From Bacteroidota bacterium (GTDB lineage: Bacteria; Bacteroidota; Bacteroidia; Chitinophagales; Chitinophagaceae): DNA of 15,512 bases. The DNA lies in the NCBI GenBank assembly GCA_028876035.1, contig JAGWTK010000044.1:1-15512 (forward strand), given 5' to 3'. The notes under the pieces were generated by a model. It had not been told where the DNA came from, did no database searches, and saw only the letters and a list, made by a program, of their open reading frames with translations. Shown here one piece after another: positions 1-6,842 of this stretch. The first letter of the stretch is position 1. Each line of letters starts with the position of its first letter. The translations under genes were made by a program, and so were the position numbers.

Positions 1-2
1 TA

Positions 3-524
3 AAAACAAATATTACCAATCAAACACTCGACCAGCGCTTTGATTCAACGATCCGATCCGTTCGCACGTTTACCGACAGTCTTGACCAGCTGGTAAATGC
101 CAACTATCCGGGCCGGCAGTTTACCGTTGTTAATCCCACACGACTGGTGATAAATGTTGATCACTACCTCACCGGCGATTTCTACATTAATGGAGAACTG
201 TCATTAAATATTCCGCTTGCTTCGCTGAAGAAAGGATGGCTGCAGGTGAAAGAAACAAATTTGCTGTCACTTACACCGCGCTGGGAACGCAAACGCTGGG
301 GTGCCTACCTGCCGATTCAGTTTAACACGCGACAACAATTGTGGGTAGGTGCTGCCTTCAAAGCAGGTCCGTTGTTGTTCGGCATCCACAATGTGGCCAA
401 CCTGTTTTCCAAATCATCTACAGCCAATGGCGGTGGCTATATTGCGCTCATCATTCGCCCCTGGGGCGGCGGATCTGAATCAAGAGGCGATAAACGGCTG
501 GAATGTCCTAAACCGGTTTGGTAG
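3..524 (+). CDS. Outer-membrane beta-barrel protein, C-terminal fragment (DUF5723-like)
   Basis: The frame is open from the left edge of the window to a TAG at 522-524, so only the last 173 or so codons are present. A GTG at 147 is not a convincing start, because the frame stays open and protein-like to its left. The visible part reads as alternating polar and apolar beta-strand sequence (INVDHYLTGDFYINGELSLN, then GAAFKAGPLLFGIHNVANLF), typical of an outer-membrane barrel. The pattern of a short strand, a glycine-rich turn and a closing strand (GGGYIALIIRPWG), followed by a charged tail with one Cys (DKRLECPKPVW), resembles the C-terminus of the DUF5723 family of Bacteroidota, which can precede OmpA-like domains. 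The family name is a recollection, not a search result. Outer-membrane location is inferred. A heptanucleotide repeat tract begins 10 bp after the stop. Confidence 0.7.
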   Translation, partial: KTNITNQTLDQRFDSTIRSVRTFTDSLDQLVNANYPGRQFTVVNPTRLVINVDHYLTGDFYINGELSLNIPLASLKKGWLQVKETNLLSLTPRWERKRWGAYLPIQFNTRQQLWVGAAFKAGPLLFGIHNVANLFSKSSTANGGGYIALIIRPWGGGSESRGDKRLECPKPVW

Positions 525-534
525 ATCTAAAGTT

Positions 535-569
535 GTAAGTTATAAGTTATAAGTTCTAAGTTCTAAGTC
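535..569 (+). repeat. Heptad tract, core TAAGTTn (5 units)
   Basis: Five consecutive 7-mers, GTAAGTT ATAAGTT ATAAGTT CTAAGTT CTAAGTC, run without slippage and merge into the first 108-bp unit. The same kind of tract recurs at 676-710 and 836-870 (both TTAAGTA GTAAGTT TTAAGTT ATAAGTT CTAAGTC). Confidence 0.9.
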
Positions 570-836
570 CTTTCGCATCGCTGGTTTCATCGCTCAATTT
601 TGAAGGCGGGTGTGTTTGAATCTTTTTTTCACTGGCAACTTACTGGCGGATGCGTCGTAGCAAGCAGGCTTGTCCTTAAGTAGTAAGTTTTAAGTTATAA
701 GTTCTAAGTCCTTTCGCATCGCTGGTTTCATCGCTCAATTTTGAAGGCTGGTGTGTTTGAATCTTTTTTCACTGGCAACTTACTGGCGGATGCGTCGTAG
801 CAAGCAGGCTTAAAATAGTAAGTTATAGGTAGTCCT

Positions 837-989
837 TAAGTAGTAAGTTTTAAGTTATAAGTTCTAAGTCCTTTCGCATCGCTGGCTTCATTACTAAACT
901 TTTGAAGACTCATTTATTTGCACGTTTTGTTCAACAGGTGACGAACTGGCGGATGCGTCATAGCAAACAGACTTAAAACTTACTACTTA
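837..989. repeat. 19-bp perfect inverted repeat closing the array
   Basis: The heptad sequence TAAGTAGTAAGTTTTAAGT at 837-855 (also at 677-695) appears as its exact reverse complement at 971-989. The tract at 970-1000 is therefore a heptad tract on the minus strand. The arms enclose the third 108-bp unit, so the region could fold into a long hairpin in RNA or a cruciform in DNA. Confidence 0.8.
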
Positions 990-1013
990 TTACTTATAAC
1001 TTTTTCAATCAAT

Positions 1014-1044
1014 TTTGAAATTTCAGAAACACCCCCTATCTTTA
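1014..1044 (+). promoter_or_regulatory. Bacteroidota-type promoter for the GbsR-like gene
   Basis: TTTG at 1014-1017 and TATCTTTA at 1037-1044 are separated by 19 bp, close to the Bacteroidota primary-sigma pattern of a TTG-like -33 box and TAnnTTTG -7 box. The last base of the -7 box is off consensus. The start codon lies 17 bp further on. It begins 14 bp after the inverted heptad tract. Confidence 0.5.
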
Positions 1045-1061
1045 GGATTGAAACCGAACAC

Positions 1062-1568
1062 ATGAAATTAACCGAAGCCAAAGCACAGTTTATCGCCTCC
1101 TGGGGTGCATTTGGAAGTCATTGGGGTATTAACCGCACGATGGCGCAAATTCATGCCTTGCTGATGATCAGTCCGGACCCGCTCACCCAGGACGATATTA
1201 TGGAGCAACTCAATATCAGCAGGGGCAACGTGAACATGAATATCCGGGAGTTGATCGACTGGGCATTGGTAGACCGGGTGATTGTGCCGGGTGAACGAAA
1301 GGAATATTTCAGCGCGGAAAAAGATATCTGGAAAGTGGCCCGGTTGATTGTAAAAGAAAGAAAGAAACGTGAGCTCGACCCAATGCTTAAGTTATTGGAT
1401 CAGTTGCGCGAGGTAGAAGGCGATAAGAAAGATAAAAACGTAAAACAGTTTACGGATACGGTGAATGGCATCAAACGATTTGGTGAGCAGGCCGACAAAA
1501 TGCTGGAAGTGCTGGTGAAATCGGATGAAAGCTGGTTTATCGGCAGCCTCATGAAATTTTTCAAATAG
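1062..1568 (+). CDS. GbsR/MarR-family transcriptional regulator
   Basis: A 168-residue cytoplasmic DNA-binding protein of the GbsR branch of the MarR superfamily (COG1510 type). Residues 1-20 (EAKAQFIASWGAFGSHWGI) match the characteristic opening of this family. A winged helix-turn-helix follows at about residues 25-85: the segment LTQDDIMEQLNISRGNVNMN supplies the recognition helix, and the wing is around VIVPGERKEYF. The C-terminal half (about 90-165) is highly charged and helical, probably for dimerisation. Length fits the family. Known relatives control osmoprotectant uptake and other stress genes, but no such target is visible here; the only close partner is the membrane protein gene that starts 1 bp after the stop codon. 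Autoregulation of this pair is likely but inferred. Confidence 0.88.
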   Translation: MKLTEAKAQFIASWGAFGSHWGINRTMAQIHALLMISPDPLTQDDIMEQLNISRGNVNMNIRELIDWALVDRVIVPGERKEYFSAEKDIWKVARLIVKERKKRELDPMLKLLDQLREVEGDKKDKNVKQFTDTVNGIKRFGEQADKMLEVLVKSDESWFIGSLMKFFK

Positions 1569-1569
1569 G

Positions 1570-1941
1570 ATGAAACGCTTCAAACAAATCGATTGTATTG
1601 TGCAATGCCTGGTCATCCTGTTATCCTTTTTGGGCTATTTTATAGTGGGAGCGCGGGGTCTTGCTGATGGATTTATTGTCTATTTCCTGGTAGGCGGCTG
1701 GCAGCTGCTGAGCGCGGTGATACATCTTTTCAGACCTCAATTCAACAGGCGACTGCTTCGAAACCTCTATTGGGTATTCCTGGCCGTCATTGTTACGGTC
1801 GGCGTCATCATGAACAGTAATGAGACCCGGATGCTGGATTACATGTTCGCAATGTTGTTCGTAACACCTGTGCTGGCCATTTATTATTGTGTTGTGTGTA
1901 TTGTAGAAACAAAGGGCTTGCATGCCAGGACAGCGGCATAA
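1570..1941 (+). CDS. Small four-helix inner-membrane protein, function unknown
   Basis: A 123-residue hydrophobic protein starting 1 bp after the stop of the GbsR-like gene, so translation is probably coupled. Four membrane helices can be read at roughly residues 10-28, 32-53, 66-83 and 90-112, with positively charged residues in the short N-terminus and around residues 55-65 (RPQFNRRLLRN), which suggests that both termini and this loop face the cytoplasm. There are no recognisable catalytic motifs. The tight link to the regulator suggests that it is the regulator's main target, possibly an envelope-stress or osmotic-response membrane protein, but this is inference from position only. No family is recognised. 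Confidence 0.75.
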   Translation: MKRFKQIDCIVQCLVILLSFLGYFIVGARGLADGFIVYFLVGGWQLLSAVIHLFRPQFNRRLLRNLYWVFLAVIVTVGVIMNSNETRMLDYMFAMLFVTPVLAIYYCVVCIVETKGLHARTAA

Positions 1942-1998
1942 CGGTAATTTTTTTTGCACCCTTATTTTCATATTTTTCTGAACTTTTAATAAATATTT

Positions 1999-3015
1999 AT
2001 GAATAACAGAAAGATCATCATTGCCGGTGGTACGGGTTTTATCGGGCAGGCATTGGCAAGCGCATGGGGCCGGGGTAATGAAGTCATCATTCTTAGCAGG
2101 TACGATGGCAATAGTGAATCGAACCGATTCAGCAATCAATTGATTCGTCCCTCGCACACCCCCAACATTACTTACCGTCGTTGGGACGCGATGCACCCGG
2201 AAAAACATTGGACCAACGAACTCGAGGGTGCCGACATTTTGCTAAATCTTGCAGGTAAATCAGTCAATTGTCGTTACAACGATGCCAACAAGAAAGCCAT
2301 CCTCAGCAGCCGGATCAATAGCACAAAGGCGCTGGGAAAAGCCGTCGCATCCTGCATTCACCCGCCCAAGGTTTGGCTAAACGCCGCTTCCGCCACGATT
2401 TACCGGCACGCCATGGATTTGCCGCAAGATGAATACACCGGGGAAATGCAGGATGATTTCTCGGTACAGGTTTGCAAACAATGGGAACAATGCTTTCTCG
2501 ATCAAACGGTGAAGGATACCCGAAAAATTATCCTGCGCATGGCGATCACCCTCGGCGATGGCGGCGTGATGGCGCCGTTCCGCCGGCTGGTTGGCTGGGG
2601 ACTGGGCGGTCGCCAGGGCAATGGCCGGCAGATGTTCAGTTGGATCCACATCGATGACCTTCGACGAGCCATTGAATTTTTGAGCGAACACGACGATTGC
2701 AGCGGTATATTCAACATTGCAGCGCCACGCCCCGTAACGAACCGTTTTTTTATGGAGACATTGCGCCGGTCCATGCAGGCAGCGATTGGGTTACCTGCAC
2801 CTGCCTTACTGCTTACACTGGGCGCCGCTATCATTGGCACAGAACCCGAACTGCTGTTAAAAAGCCGCTGGGTAGTGCCCAGTCGTTTGGTAGAAAAAGG
2901 ATTTATCTTTCGTTACCCGGTGCTGCCCTCTGCCATTGCACAGCTTTGTCAGACTAAAGCAGACAAGCCAGAACGGAATGCATGCTTTCTTAACAAAAAC
3001 GGCGCAACTTTGTAA
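1999..3015 (+). CDS. TIGR01777-family NAD-dependent epimerase/dehydratase-like protein (YfcH/SDR39U1 type)
   Basis: A 338-residue extended short-chain dehydrogenase-fold protein. Residues 5-20 carry the Rossmann dinucleotide motif GGTGFIG (10-16) after strand KIIIA. The family block LLNLAGKSVNCRYNDANKKA (81-100) followed by ILSSRI matches the usual 'LAGE.I..RW...K..I..SR' signature. SATIYRH (131-137) occupies the place of the active-site Ser/Tyr region. SWIHIDDL (214-221) and the C-terminal DUF1731-like part (about 265-316, LKSRWVVPSRLVEKGF) complete the family. The last 20 or so residues, after AIAQL, extend past the usual end and look nonconserved. The substrate is unknown for the family; the plant and cyanobacterial relatives affect cell division. 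A 57-bp AT-rich gap separates it from the previous gene. Confidence 0.9.
   Translation: MNNRKIIIAGGTGFIGQALASAWGRGNEVIILSRYDGNSESNRFSNQLIRPSHTPNITYRRWDAMHPEKHWTNELEGADILLNLAGKSVNCRYNDANKKAILSSRINSTKALGKAVASCIHPPKVWLNAASATIYRHAMDLPQDEYTGEMQDDFSVQVCKQWEQCFLDQTVKDTRKIILRMAITLGDGGVMAPFRRLVGWGLGGRQGNGRQMFSWIHIDDLRRAIEFLSEHDDCSGIFNIAAPRPVTNRFFMETLRRSMQAAIGLPAPALLLTLGAAIIGTEPELLLKSRWVVPSRLVEKGFIFRYPVLPSAIAQLCQTKADKPERNACFLNKNGATL
3005..3012 (+). promoter_or_regulatory. Possible -7 box for the CoA-binding protein gene
   Basis: CAACTTTG matches the Bacteroidota -7 consensus TAnnTTTG at all but its first base and lies 10 bp before the ATG at 3023, inside the last codons of the epimerase gene. No convincing -33 box is visible, so the gene may instead be read through from upstream. 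Confidence 0.3.
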
Positions 3016-3022
3016 TACAATT

Positions 3023-3394
3023 ATGGCAGCGCAACAAAAAAAGACACTGGTATTGGGAGCTTCGGATAACCCCTCCCGTTACAGCTATTTGGCTATTCAA
3101 CGACTGAAAAAACACGGACACCCCGTGGTAGCCATTGGTAAGCGACCAACCGTTGCTTCGGGTGTTAACATCGGTACTGAAAAAACGCCGGAACAGGGAG
3201 TAGATACAGTAACGCTTTATCTAAATCCGGATCATCAAAAAGACTACTATAACTACATACTTTCGCTTAAGCCGAAGCGAATCATCTTCAACCCGGGCAC
3301 TGAAAACCAGGAGCTAGCGCAACTGGCTGCCAAAAACCAGATTCAGCCTATGGAAGCCTGTACCCTTGTGTTGCTGAGCACCGGTCAATACTAG
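3023..3394 (+). CDS. CoA-binding domain protein (CoA_binding_2, YccU-like)
   Basis: A 123-residue Rossmann-fold protein, length normal for the stand-alone CoA_binding_2 family (PF13380). The first strand and phosphate-binding loop read KTLVLGASDNPSRYSYLAI (7-25), typical of the CoA-binding fold of succinyl-CoA synthetase alpha and acyl-CoA synthetases. The closing family block NPGTENQELA (90-99) and PMEACTLVLL (109-118) is clear. The frame is open back to an ATG at 2936, but the start at 3023 is preferred: it gives the conserved N-terminus, avoids an 80-bp overlap with the epimerase gene, and leaves a gap of 7 bp. The enzymatic role of these small proteins is not known. Co-transcription with the epimerase is likely. 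Confidence 0.88.
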   Translation: MAAQQKKTLVLGASDNPSRYSYLAIQRLKKHGHPVVAIGKRPTVASGVNIGTEKTPEQGVDTVTLYLNPDHQKDYYNYILSLKPKRIIFNPGTENQELAQLAAKNQIQPMEACTLVLLSTGQY

Positions 3395-3498
3395 GCCGCA
3401 TCCATACAATTTTCCGAATGGATTCCCCGTTTATACGGTACAGCTAGTGCTGTGATCGTACCCTCGTCAATCCACATCCTTTAAAAACATCCAAGGCT

Positions 3499-3951
3499 AT
3501 GAAAAATCTGACCCTGTGGGTATCCGCCTGCCTGTTCACATATTTGCAGGCCAGCAGCCAGCAAGTTCCCCTGCAACAGCACCCGGTTGAAAAACCACTC
3601 CTGTTCAACCAGCTTCCCGAAAAAATTTATTGCTCCGAAAACGGCTTGCAGCAACTGTTCACGACCGCCCTCAACAGCAACCTCACCGTTTCCCTGAGTA
3701 ACCAGTTTAAAGTAGAAGGCACTGTTATCGCCCGTGCCGCCATCAGCAACAACCAGCTGAGTATAAACATCCGCTGCAACAATTTCAAAAATGCATTGCT
3801 CAATATCTCCCGGCTTACACAAACGGATGGGTCATTTAACTACGTCGGCCGGCTATTGAGTCCGCAGCACGGAGATATTCTCCTCTTATGGCAGGAGAAC
3901 GGACAATATGTATTCGTTCGCCAGAAACAATTGTTAACGATGGTTGAATAA
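3499..3951 (+). CDS. Small secreted protein of unknown function, paired with a metalloprotease
   Basis: A 150-residue protein with a signal peptide (MKNLTLWVSACLFTYLQASS, cleavage near residue 20, Q-rich start of the mature chain). The mature part is rich in beta-type sequence and has two cysteines (in KIYCSENG and NIRCNNF), which could form one disulfide in the periplasm or outside. No family is recognised. Its stop is 3 bp (or 15 bp, depending on the start chosen) before the secreted metalloprotease gene, so the two are almost certainly co-translated. The protease has no pro-region of its own, so this protein could be an inhibitor, chaperone or trans-acting pro-domain; that is inference from position. 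A 104-bp gap with no clear promoter box precedes it. Confidence 0.75.
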   Translation: MKNLTLWVSACLFTYLQASSQQVPLQQHPVEKPLLFNQLPEKIYCSENGLQQLFTTALNSNLTVSLSNQFKVEGTVIARAAISNNQLSINIRCNNFKNALLNISRLTQTDGSFNYVGRLLSPQHGDILLLWQENGQYVFVRQKQLLTMVE

Positions 3952-3966
3952 GCAATGCACCCTGCC

Positions 3967-5520
3967 ATGAAAGCCATACGACTGCTGCTCATTATACTCA
4001 CCTGCGCGACTGCGAATGCTCAATACCCGGTGTTGAACAGTTATCCTTCTGCCCGTGCCACGCTGTTCATCGATTTCGACGGACAGTACGTGACGGGTAC
4101 GGCCTGGAATTATAGCGGTGATATCAATGCCCAGCCAGCCGGACTGACCACGGCAGCCATGTCCGAAATCTTCAACCGGGTAGCCGAAGACTTTCGTCCG
4201 TTTGATTTGAATGTAACCACCGATTCCACCGTGTACTGGGCAGCACCCGCCAATAAGCGTATGCGCGTGATCGTTACCCCCACTTCACAATGGTATGGCG
4301 CTGCTGGTGGCGTAGCGTATGTAGGTTCCTTTAAATGGGGCGACAACACACCTGCATGGGTTTTTTCTGCCTTACTCTCCAACCGGACAAAATATGTTGC
4401 TGAAGCAATTTCACACGAAGCGGGGCATACCCTCGGACTGCAGCACCAGAGTGTATTCGACGCCAGCTGTAACAAAACAGCAGAGTACAGCACCGGGTTA
4501 GGCACCGGTGAAATTGGCTGGGCGCCAATCATGGGTGCCGGCTATTACCAGAACCACACTACCTGGAATGTGGGGCCGAGCAGTTTGGGATGCAGCAGTA
4601 TTCAAAACGACTTCAATATTATTGCCACGCAGAACGGGTTTGGCTTACGGAGCGATGAGCACGGCAATGACAACAACAGCGCAACACCCGTTGTATTTGC
4701 GGCTGATGCCTTTACGGTGAGCGGACTGATCAATACCGCCCCTGACATTGATGTTTTCAGGATAGACGTAACAAGCACCAGCTGGTTAAGCTTACATGCA
4801 CTGCCGCAGAGTGTGGGAGTGAACGATGACGGCGCCAACCTTGACATCAAGTTATCATTGTTGAACAACAACGATACCATCGGTAACTATAACCCCTCCA
4901 CCCTGCTCAACGCCGGCGTTGATACCAACCTCAATGCCGGCACTTATTTTTTAGTGGTGCGGGGCACCGGCAATATATACCACGACACTTCCGGCAATAT
5001 GGGGCTCTATGCTATCGACGGCAACCTGGCCGTGCTCCTGCCCATCCATATCACGGGTTTCAGTGGCCGTATCGTGAACGGGCAGCACCTGCTCAACTGG
5101 TCGGTGCAAACAGATGAATCGATTGCTTCGATGGGTATCGAGTCATCTGCCGATGGTCATCATTTTGCCCTGCTTCAAACCTTACCTGCGCAAACCCGCA
5201 GCTTTATTGCCGAACCACATCAAACCGGTCCTCAATATTACCGGCTTCGCGTTACAACTTCGGCGGGCCGCATCAGTTACGCACCGAATACGGTAGTGCT
5301 TACCAGCAATACCATCGGCGGTGTACACCAGGTGCCCGGAAGCAGCGTACTAACGGTTCGCAGTGACGACAGATATGCCTATCGCCTGCTCAACGCATCC
5401 GGGCAACTCATTGCCAGCGGACAATTGCAACCCGGATTGAACGCCTTACCATCCGGCTCAGCACATGGGTTGCTGGTTTTGCAGTACGGAACCCGCACCG
5501 AAAAGTTGATACAGCCGTAA
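3967..5520 (+). CDS. Secreted metzincin-type zinc metalloprotease with T9SS C-terminal sorting domain
   Basis: A 517-residue secreted protease. The start at 3967 gives a classical signal peptide (MKAIRLLLIILTCATANA, then QYP); an ATG at 3955 would add four residues (MHPA). The mature chain goes directly into the catalytic domain (FIDFDG near residue 36, EIFNRVAEDFRPFDLNVTT near 67-85). The zinc site is HEAGHTLGLQH (150-160), the full HExxHxxGxxH metzincin motif, with a Met-turn at IMGAG (M189). Around 245-352 is a PPC-like beta domain, then a fibronectin-like domain (about 360-447) and a C-terminal tail (about 465-517, YRLLNASGQLIASG... LLVLQYG) of the T9SS type A sorting kind. Export by Sec and then T9SS, with porT encoded nearby, is inferred. 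No cis pro-domain is visible. Confidence 0.88.
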   Translation: MKAIRLLLIILTCATANAQYPVLNSYPSARATLFIDFDGQYVTGTAWNYSGDINAQPAGLTTAAMSEIFNRVAEDFRPFDLNVTTDSTVYWAAPANKRMRVIVTPTSQWYGAAGGVAYVGSFKWGDNTPAWVFSALLSNRTKYVAEAISHEAGHTLGLQHQSVFDASCNKTAEYSTGLGTGEIGWAPIMGAGYYQNHTTWNVGPSSLGCSSIQNDFNIIATQNGFGLRSDEHGNDNNSATPVVFAADAFTVSGLINTAPDIDVFRIDVTSTSWLSLHALPQSVGVNDDGANLDIKLSLLNNNDTIGNYNPSTLLNAGVDTNLNAGTYFLVVRGTGNIYHDTSGNMGLYAIDGNLAVLLPIHITGFSGRIVNGQHLLNWSVQTDESIASMGIESSADGHHFALLQTLPAQTRSFIAEPHQTGPQYYRLRVTTSAGRISYAPNTVVLTSNTIGGVHQVPGSSVLTVRSDDRYAYRLLNASGQLIASGQLQPGLNALPSGSAHGLLVLQYGTRTEKLIQP

Positions 5521-5576
5521 CAGCAGCTGATATTTTTTTTGCCGGGTTTTCCGTAAATTGGGAAAACCTACGCAAT

Positions 5577-6050
5577 ATGATTTGGCGAAAATTTAATGGC
5601 GACCCGCTTGATCTTCCCATCAAACAAGCTGTTGAAAACACCATCAAACGCGAAAGCAACAAGGGTTATCACCTGAAAGTTTGTATAGGTACCGACAGCC
5701 AGGTCAAGGGTGCTGAAACAGAATTTGCTACCGTTATCGTTTTTCTAAGGGAAGGACACGGTGGTTTCATGTTCATCCACAACGACAAAACAAAAACAAA
5801 GTACAGCATCAAGGAGCGTATGCTGGTAGAAGTGGCCAAGAGCATTGAAATTGCCTATGAACTTTGTCCGCTCTTCAACGAGTACGATGTAGACATGGAA
5901 GTACATGCTGACATCAACACCAACCCGCATTTCAAAAGCAATGATGCGCTGCGGGAAGCCATGGGTTATATCCTTGGTATGGGCTTTGCCTTCAAGGCCA
6001 AACCCGAAGCTTTTGCCAGCAGCAGCTGTGCCAATAAGATAGTCAATTAA
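5577..6050 (+). CDS. YkuK-like RNase H-fold protein (DUF458)
   Basis: A 157-residue cytoplasmic protein of the YkuK family (PF04308, RNase H-like). The first strand with an acidic residue reads KVCIGTDSQ (34-42, D40); ATVIVFL (51-57) is the second strand; ERMLVEVAKSIEIAYEL (80-96) is the helix carrying candidate acidic residue E85; MEVHADIN (107-114) gives D112. The C-terminus KPEAFASSSCAN (142-153) is the conserved end block of the family. The D-E-D arrangement suggests a metal-dependent nuclease, but activity is not established for the family to my knowledge. It is transcribed alone: 56 bp follow the protease gene, and a strong terminator starts over its stop codon. Confidence 0.85.
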   Translation: MIWRKFNGDPLDLPIKQAVENTIKRESNKGYHLKVCIGTDSQVKGAETEFATVIVFLREGHGGFMFIHNDKTKTKYSIKERMLVEVAKSIEIAYELCPLFNEYDVDMEVHADINTNPHFKSNDALREAMGYILGMGFAFKAKPEAFASSSCANKIVN

Positions 6051-6077
6051 AAAGCCCGCGTTGCTGCGGGCTTTTTT
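6049..6077. terminator. Bidirectional rho-independent terminator between ykuK-like gene and engB
   Basis: AAAAAGCCCGC (6049-6059) pairs perfectly with GCGGGCTTTTT (6066-6076) around the loop GTTGCT, followed by T6077. A-runs and T-runs on both sides let it stop transcription from both the plus-strand gene ending at 6050 and the minus-strand engB ending at 6103. Confidence 0.93.
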
Positions 6078-6102
6078 GTGGAATGATCACGCTTAAGCGC
6101 AA

Positions 6103-6711
6103 CTATGCAGATGCTTTGAAGTCTTTTTTCGCTTCGTTAATAAACGAAAGCACTTTATCCTTGCCCGATTTTTTCTCAGCACTGGTCACAAAATGCGGGG
6201 GTAGAAATTCCCATTCTTTGCGCATGGCATCAAGAAATGCTTTCACATTGGCCGCTACGGTTTTCTGTGTTTCCTTATCCGCTTTTGTGAAGACCAATGC
6301 AAACGGAACCTGCCATTCACCCAGTTTGTTCACAAATTCAAGGTCTATCTTCTGCGGACCGTGCCGGCTATCGATCAATACAAATACGTTCACCAGGCTG
6401 CTCCGTTTCCGTAAATAGTTTTCAATCATCTGCTCCCAGCGTCGCCGATCTTTCAATGAAACTTTTGCAAATCCATATCCCGGCAAATCCACGATATACC
6501 AGCTTTTGTTGATAATAAAGTGATTGATCAATTGGGTCTTGCCAGGTGTTGCAGAAGTCTTGGCCAATTTCTGGTTATTACACAGCATATTGATCAACGA
6601 GCTTTTGCCCACATTGCTCCTGCCGATAAAGGCAAACTCTGCTTTATCCGGCGGCGGACATTTTTCGTAGTCCGGGCTGCTGATGACATATTCGGCAGAA
6701 ACTATCTCCAT
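6103..6711 (-). CDS. engB: Ribosome biogenesis GTP-binding protein EngB (YihA/YsxC)
   Basis: A 202-residue GTPase needed for assembly of the large ribosomal subunit. All GTP-binding motifs are present: G1 GRSNVGKS (30-37), G2 around TPGKTQ (55-60), G3 DLPGYG (75-80), G4 TKAD (142-145) and G5 SAE (177-179). Length and order match the TrmE-Era-EngA-EngB family member EngB. The start at 6711 is supported by the upstream -7 box ending 4 bp before it and by the normal family N-terminus (EIVSAEYVISSPDYEKCP). It is a single-gene unit, converging on the ykuK-like gene with the shared terminator. Expression is probably from a leaderless or almost leaderless transcript. Confidence 0.97.
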   Translation of the reverse strand: MEIVSAEYVISSPDYEKCPPPDKAEFAFIGRSNVGKSSLINMLCNNQKLAKTSATPGKTQLINHFIINKSWYIVDLPGYGFAKVSLKDRRRWEQMIENYLRKRSSLVNVFVLIDSRHGPQKIDLEFVNKLGEWQVPFALVFTKADKETQKTVAANVKAFLDAMRKEWEFLPPHFVTSAEKKSGKDKVLSFINEAKKDFKASA

Positions 6712-6715
6712 TTAA

Positions 6716-6723
6716 CAAAGATA
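6716..6723 (-). promoter_or_regulatory. -7 box of the engB promoter
   Basis: On the minus strand TATCTTTG is a perfect TAnnTTTG box, separated from the engB ATG by only TTAA. Transcription would be expected to begin at or within a base or two of the start codon. No TTG-like -33 box is seen; that position is filled by the TAGTCnn heptad tract. Confidence 0.7.
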
Positions 6724-6762
6724 GTCTTTAGTCGATAGTCCTTAGTCTTTAGTCCATAGTCG
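6721..6762 (+). repeat. Heptad tract, core TAGTCnn (6 units)
   Basis: ATAGTCT TTAGTCG ATAGTCC TTAGTCT TTAGTCC ATAGTCG run in strict 7-nt phase, with a decayed unit GGCAGTC after them. The first unit overlaps the engB -7 box, so the tract fills the upstream promoter region of engB. Confidence 0.9.
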
Positions 6763-6800
6763 GGCAGTCTCGTGTTCGTGGGCTGCACTTCGCGGGATGT

Positions 6801-6842
6801 GTTCGTGGTTCTTGGTTCAACGTTCATGGTTCTTCATTCGCA
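6801..6842 (+). repeat. Heptad tract, core GTTCnnn (6 units)
   Basis: GTTCGTG GTTCTTG GTTCAAC GTTCATG GTTCTTC ATTCGCA follow without slippage; a looser copy (GTTCGTG) lies at 6774-6780. The rest of the 6712-7045 gap holds a 10-bp inverted repeat (GCGGGATGTG at 6792-6801 and its complement at 6908-6917) and two octads CATTTGCT CATTTGCA at 6923-6938; no gene is credible. Confidence 0.85.

Larger units (their letters stand above)
525..1000. repeat. Composite repeat array: three 108-bp units joined by heptad tracts
   Basis: This 537-bp gap (to 1061) holds no credible gene. Three copies of a unit of about 108 bp start with TAAGTCC and end with GCAAGCAGGCTT or its variant: 564-671, 705-811 and 865-972. 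The first two differ by one substitution and one T in a T-run; the third has diverged in its middle but keeps both ends. Each copy is preceded by a five-unit heptad tract. The stretch 672-725 is identical to 832-885. The ends of each unit are imperfect inverted repeats of each other (CGCATCGCTGG against the complement of CTGGCGGATGCG). It may be a REP/MITE-like non-coding element; no transposase is near. Confidence 0.85.

Noticed and set aside
535..1000. CRISPR array
   Set aside because: The repeats are 7-mers and 108-bp units, not 25-40-bp repeats with unique spacers, and no cas gene is present.
1948..1978. Promoter for the epimerase gene (TTTG at 1953-1956 and TATTTTTC at 1971-1978)
   Set aside because: The spacer is only 14 bp and the -7 box is off consensus; the AT-rich run makes chance matches likely.
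2936..3022. ATG at 2936 as start of the CoA-binding protein
   Set aside because: It would overlap the epimerase gene by 80 bp and add a sequence unrelated to the family; the fold starts right after the ATG at 3023.
3440..3453. Hairpin ACAGC-TAGT-GCTGT between the CoA-binding and secreted-protein genes, as a terminator
   Set aside because: The stem is only 5 bp and no T-run follows; it may be chance.
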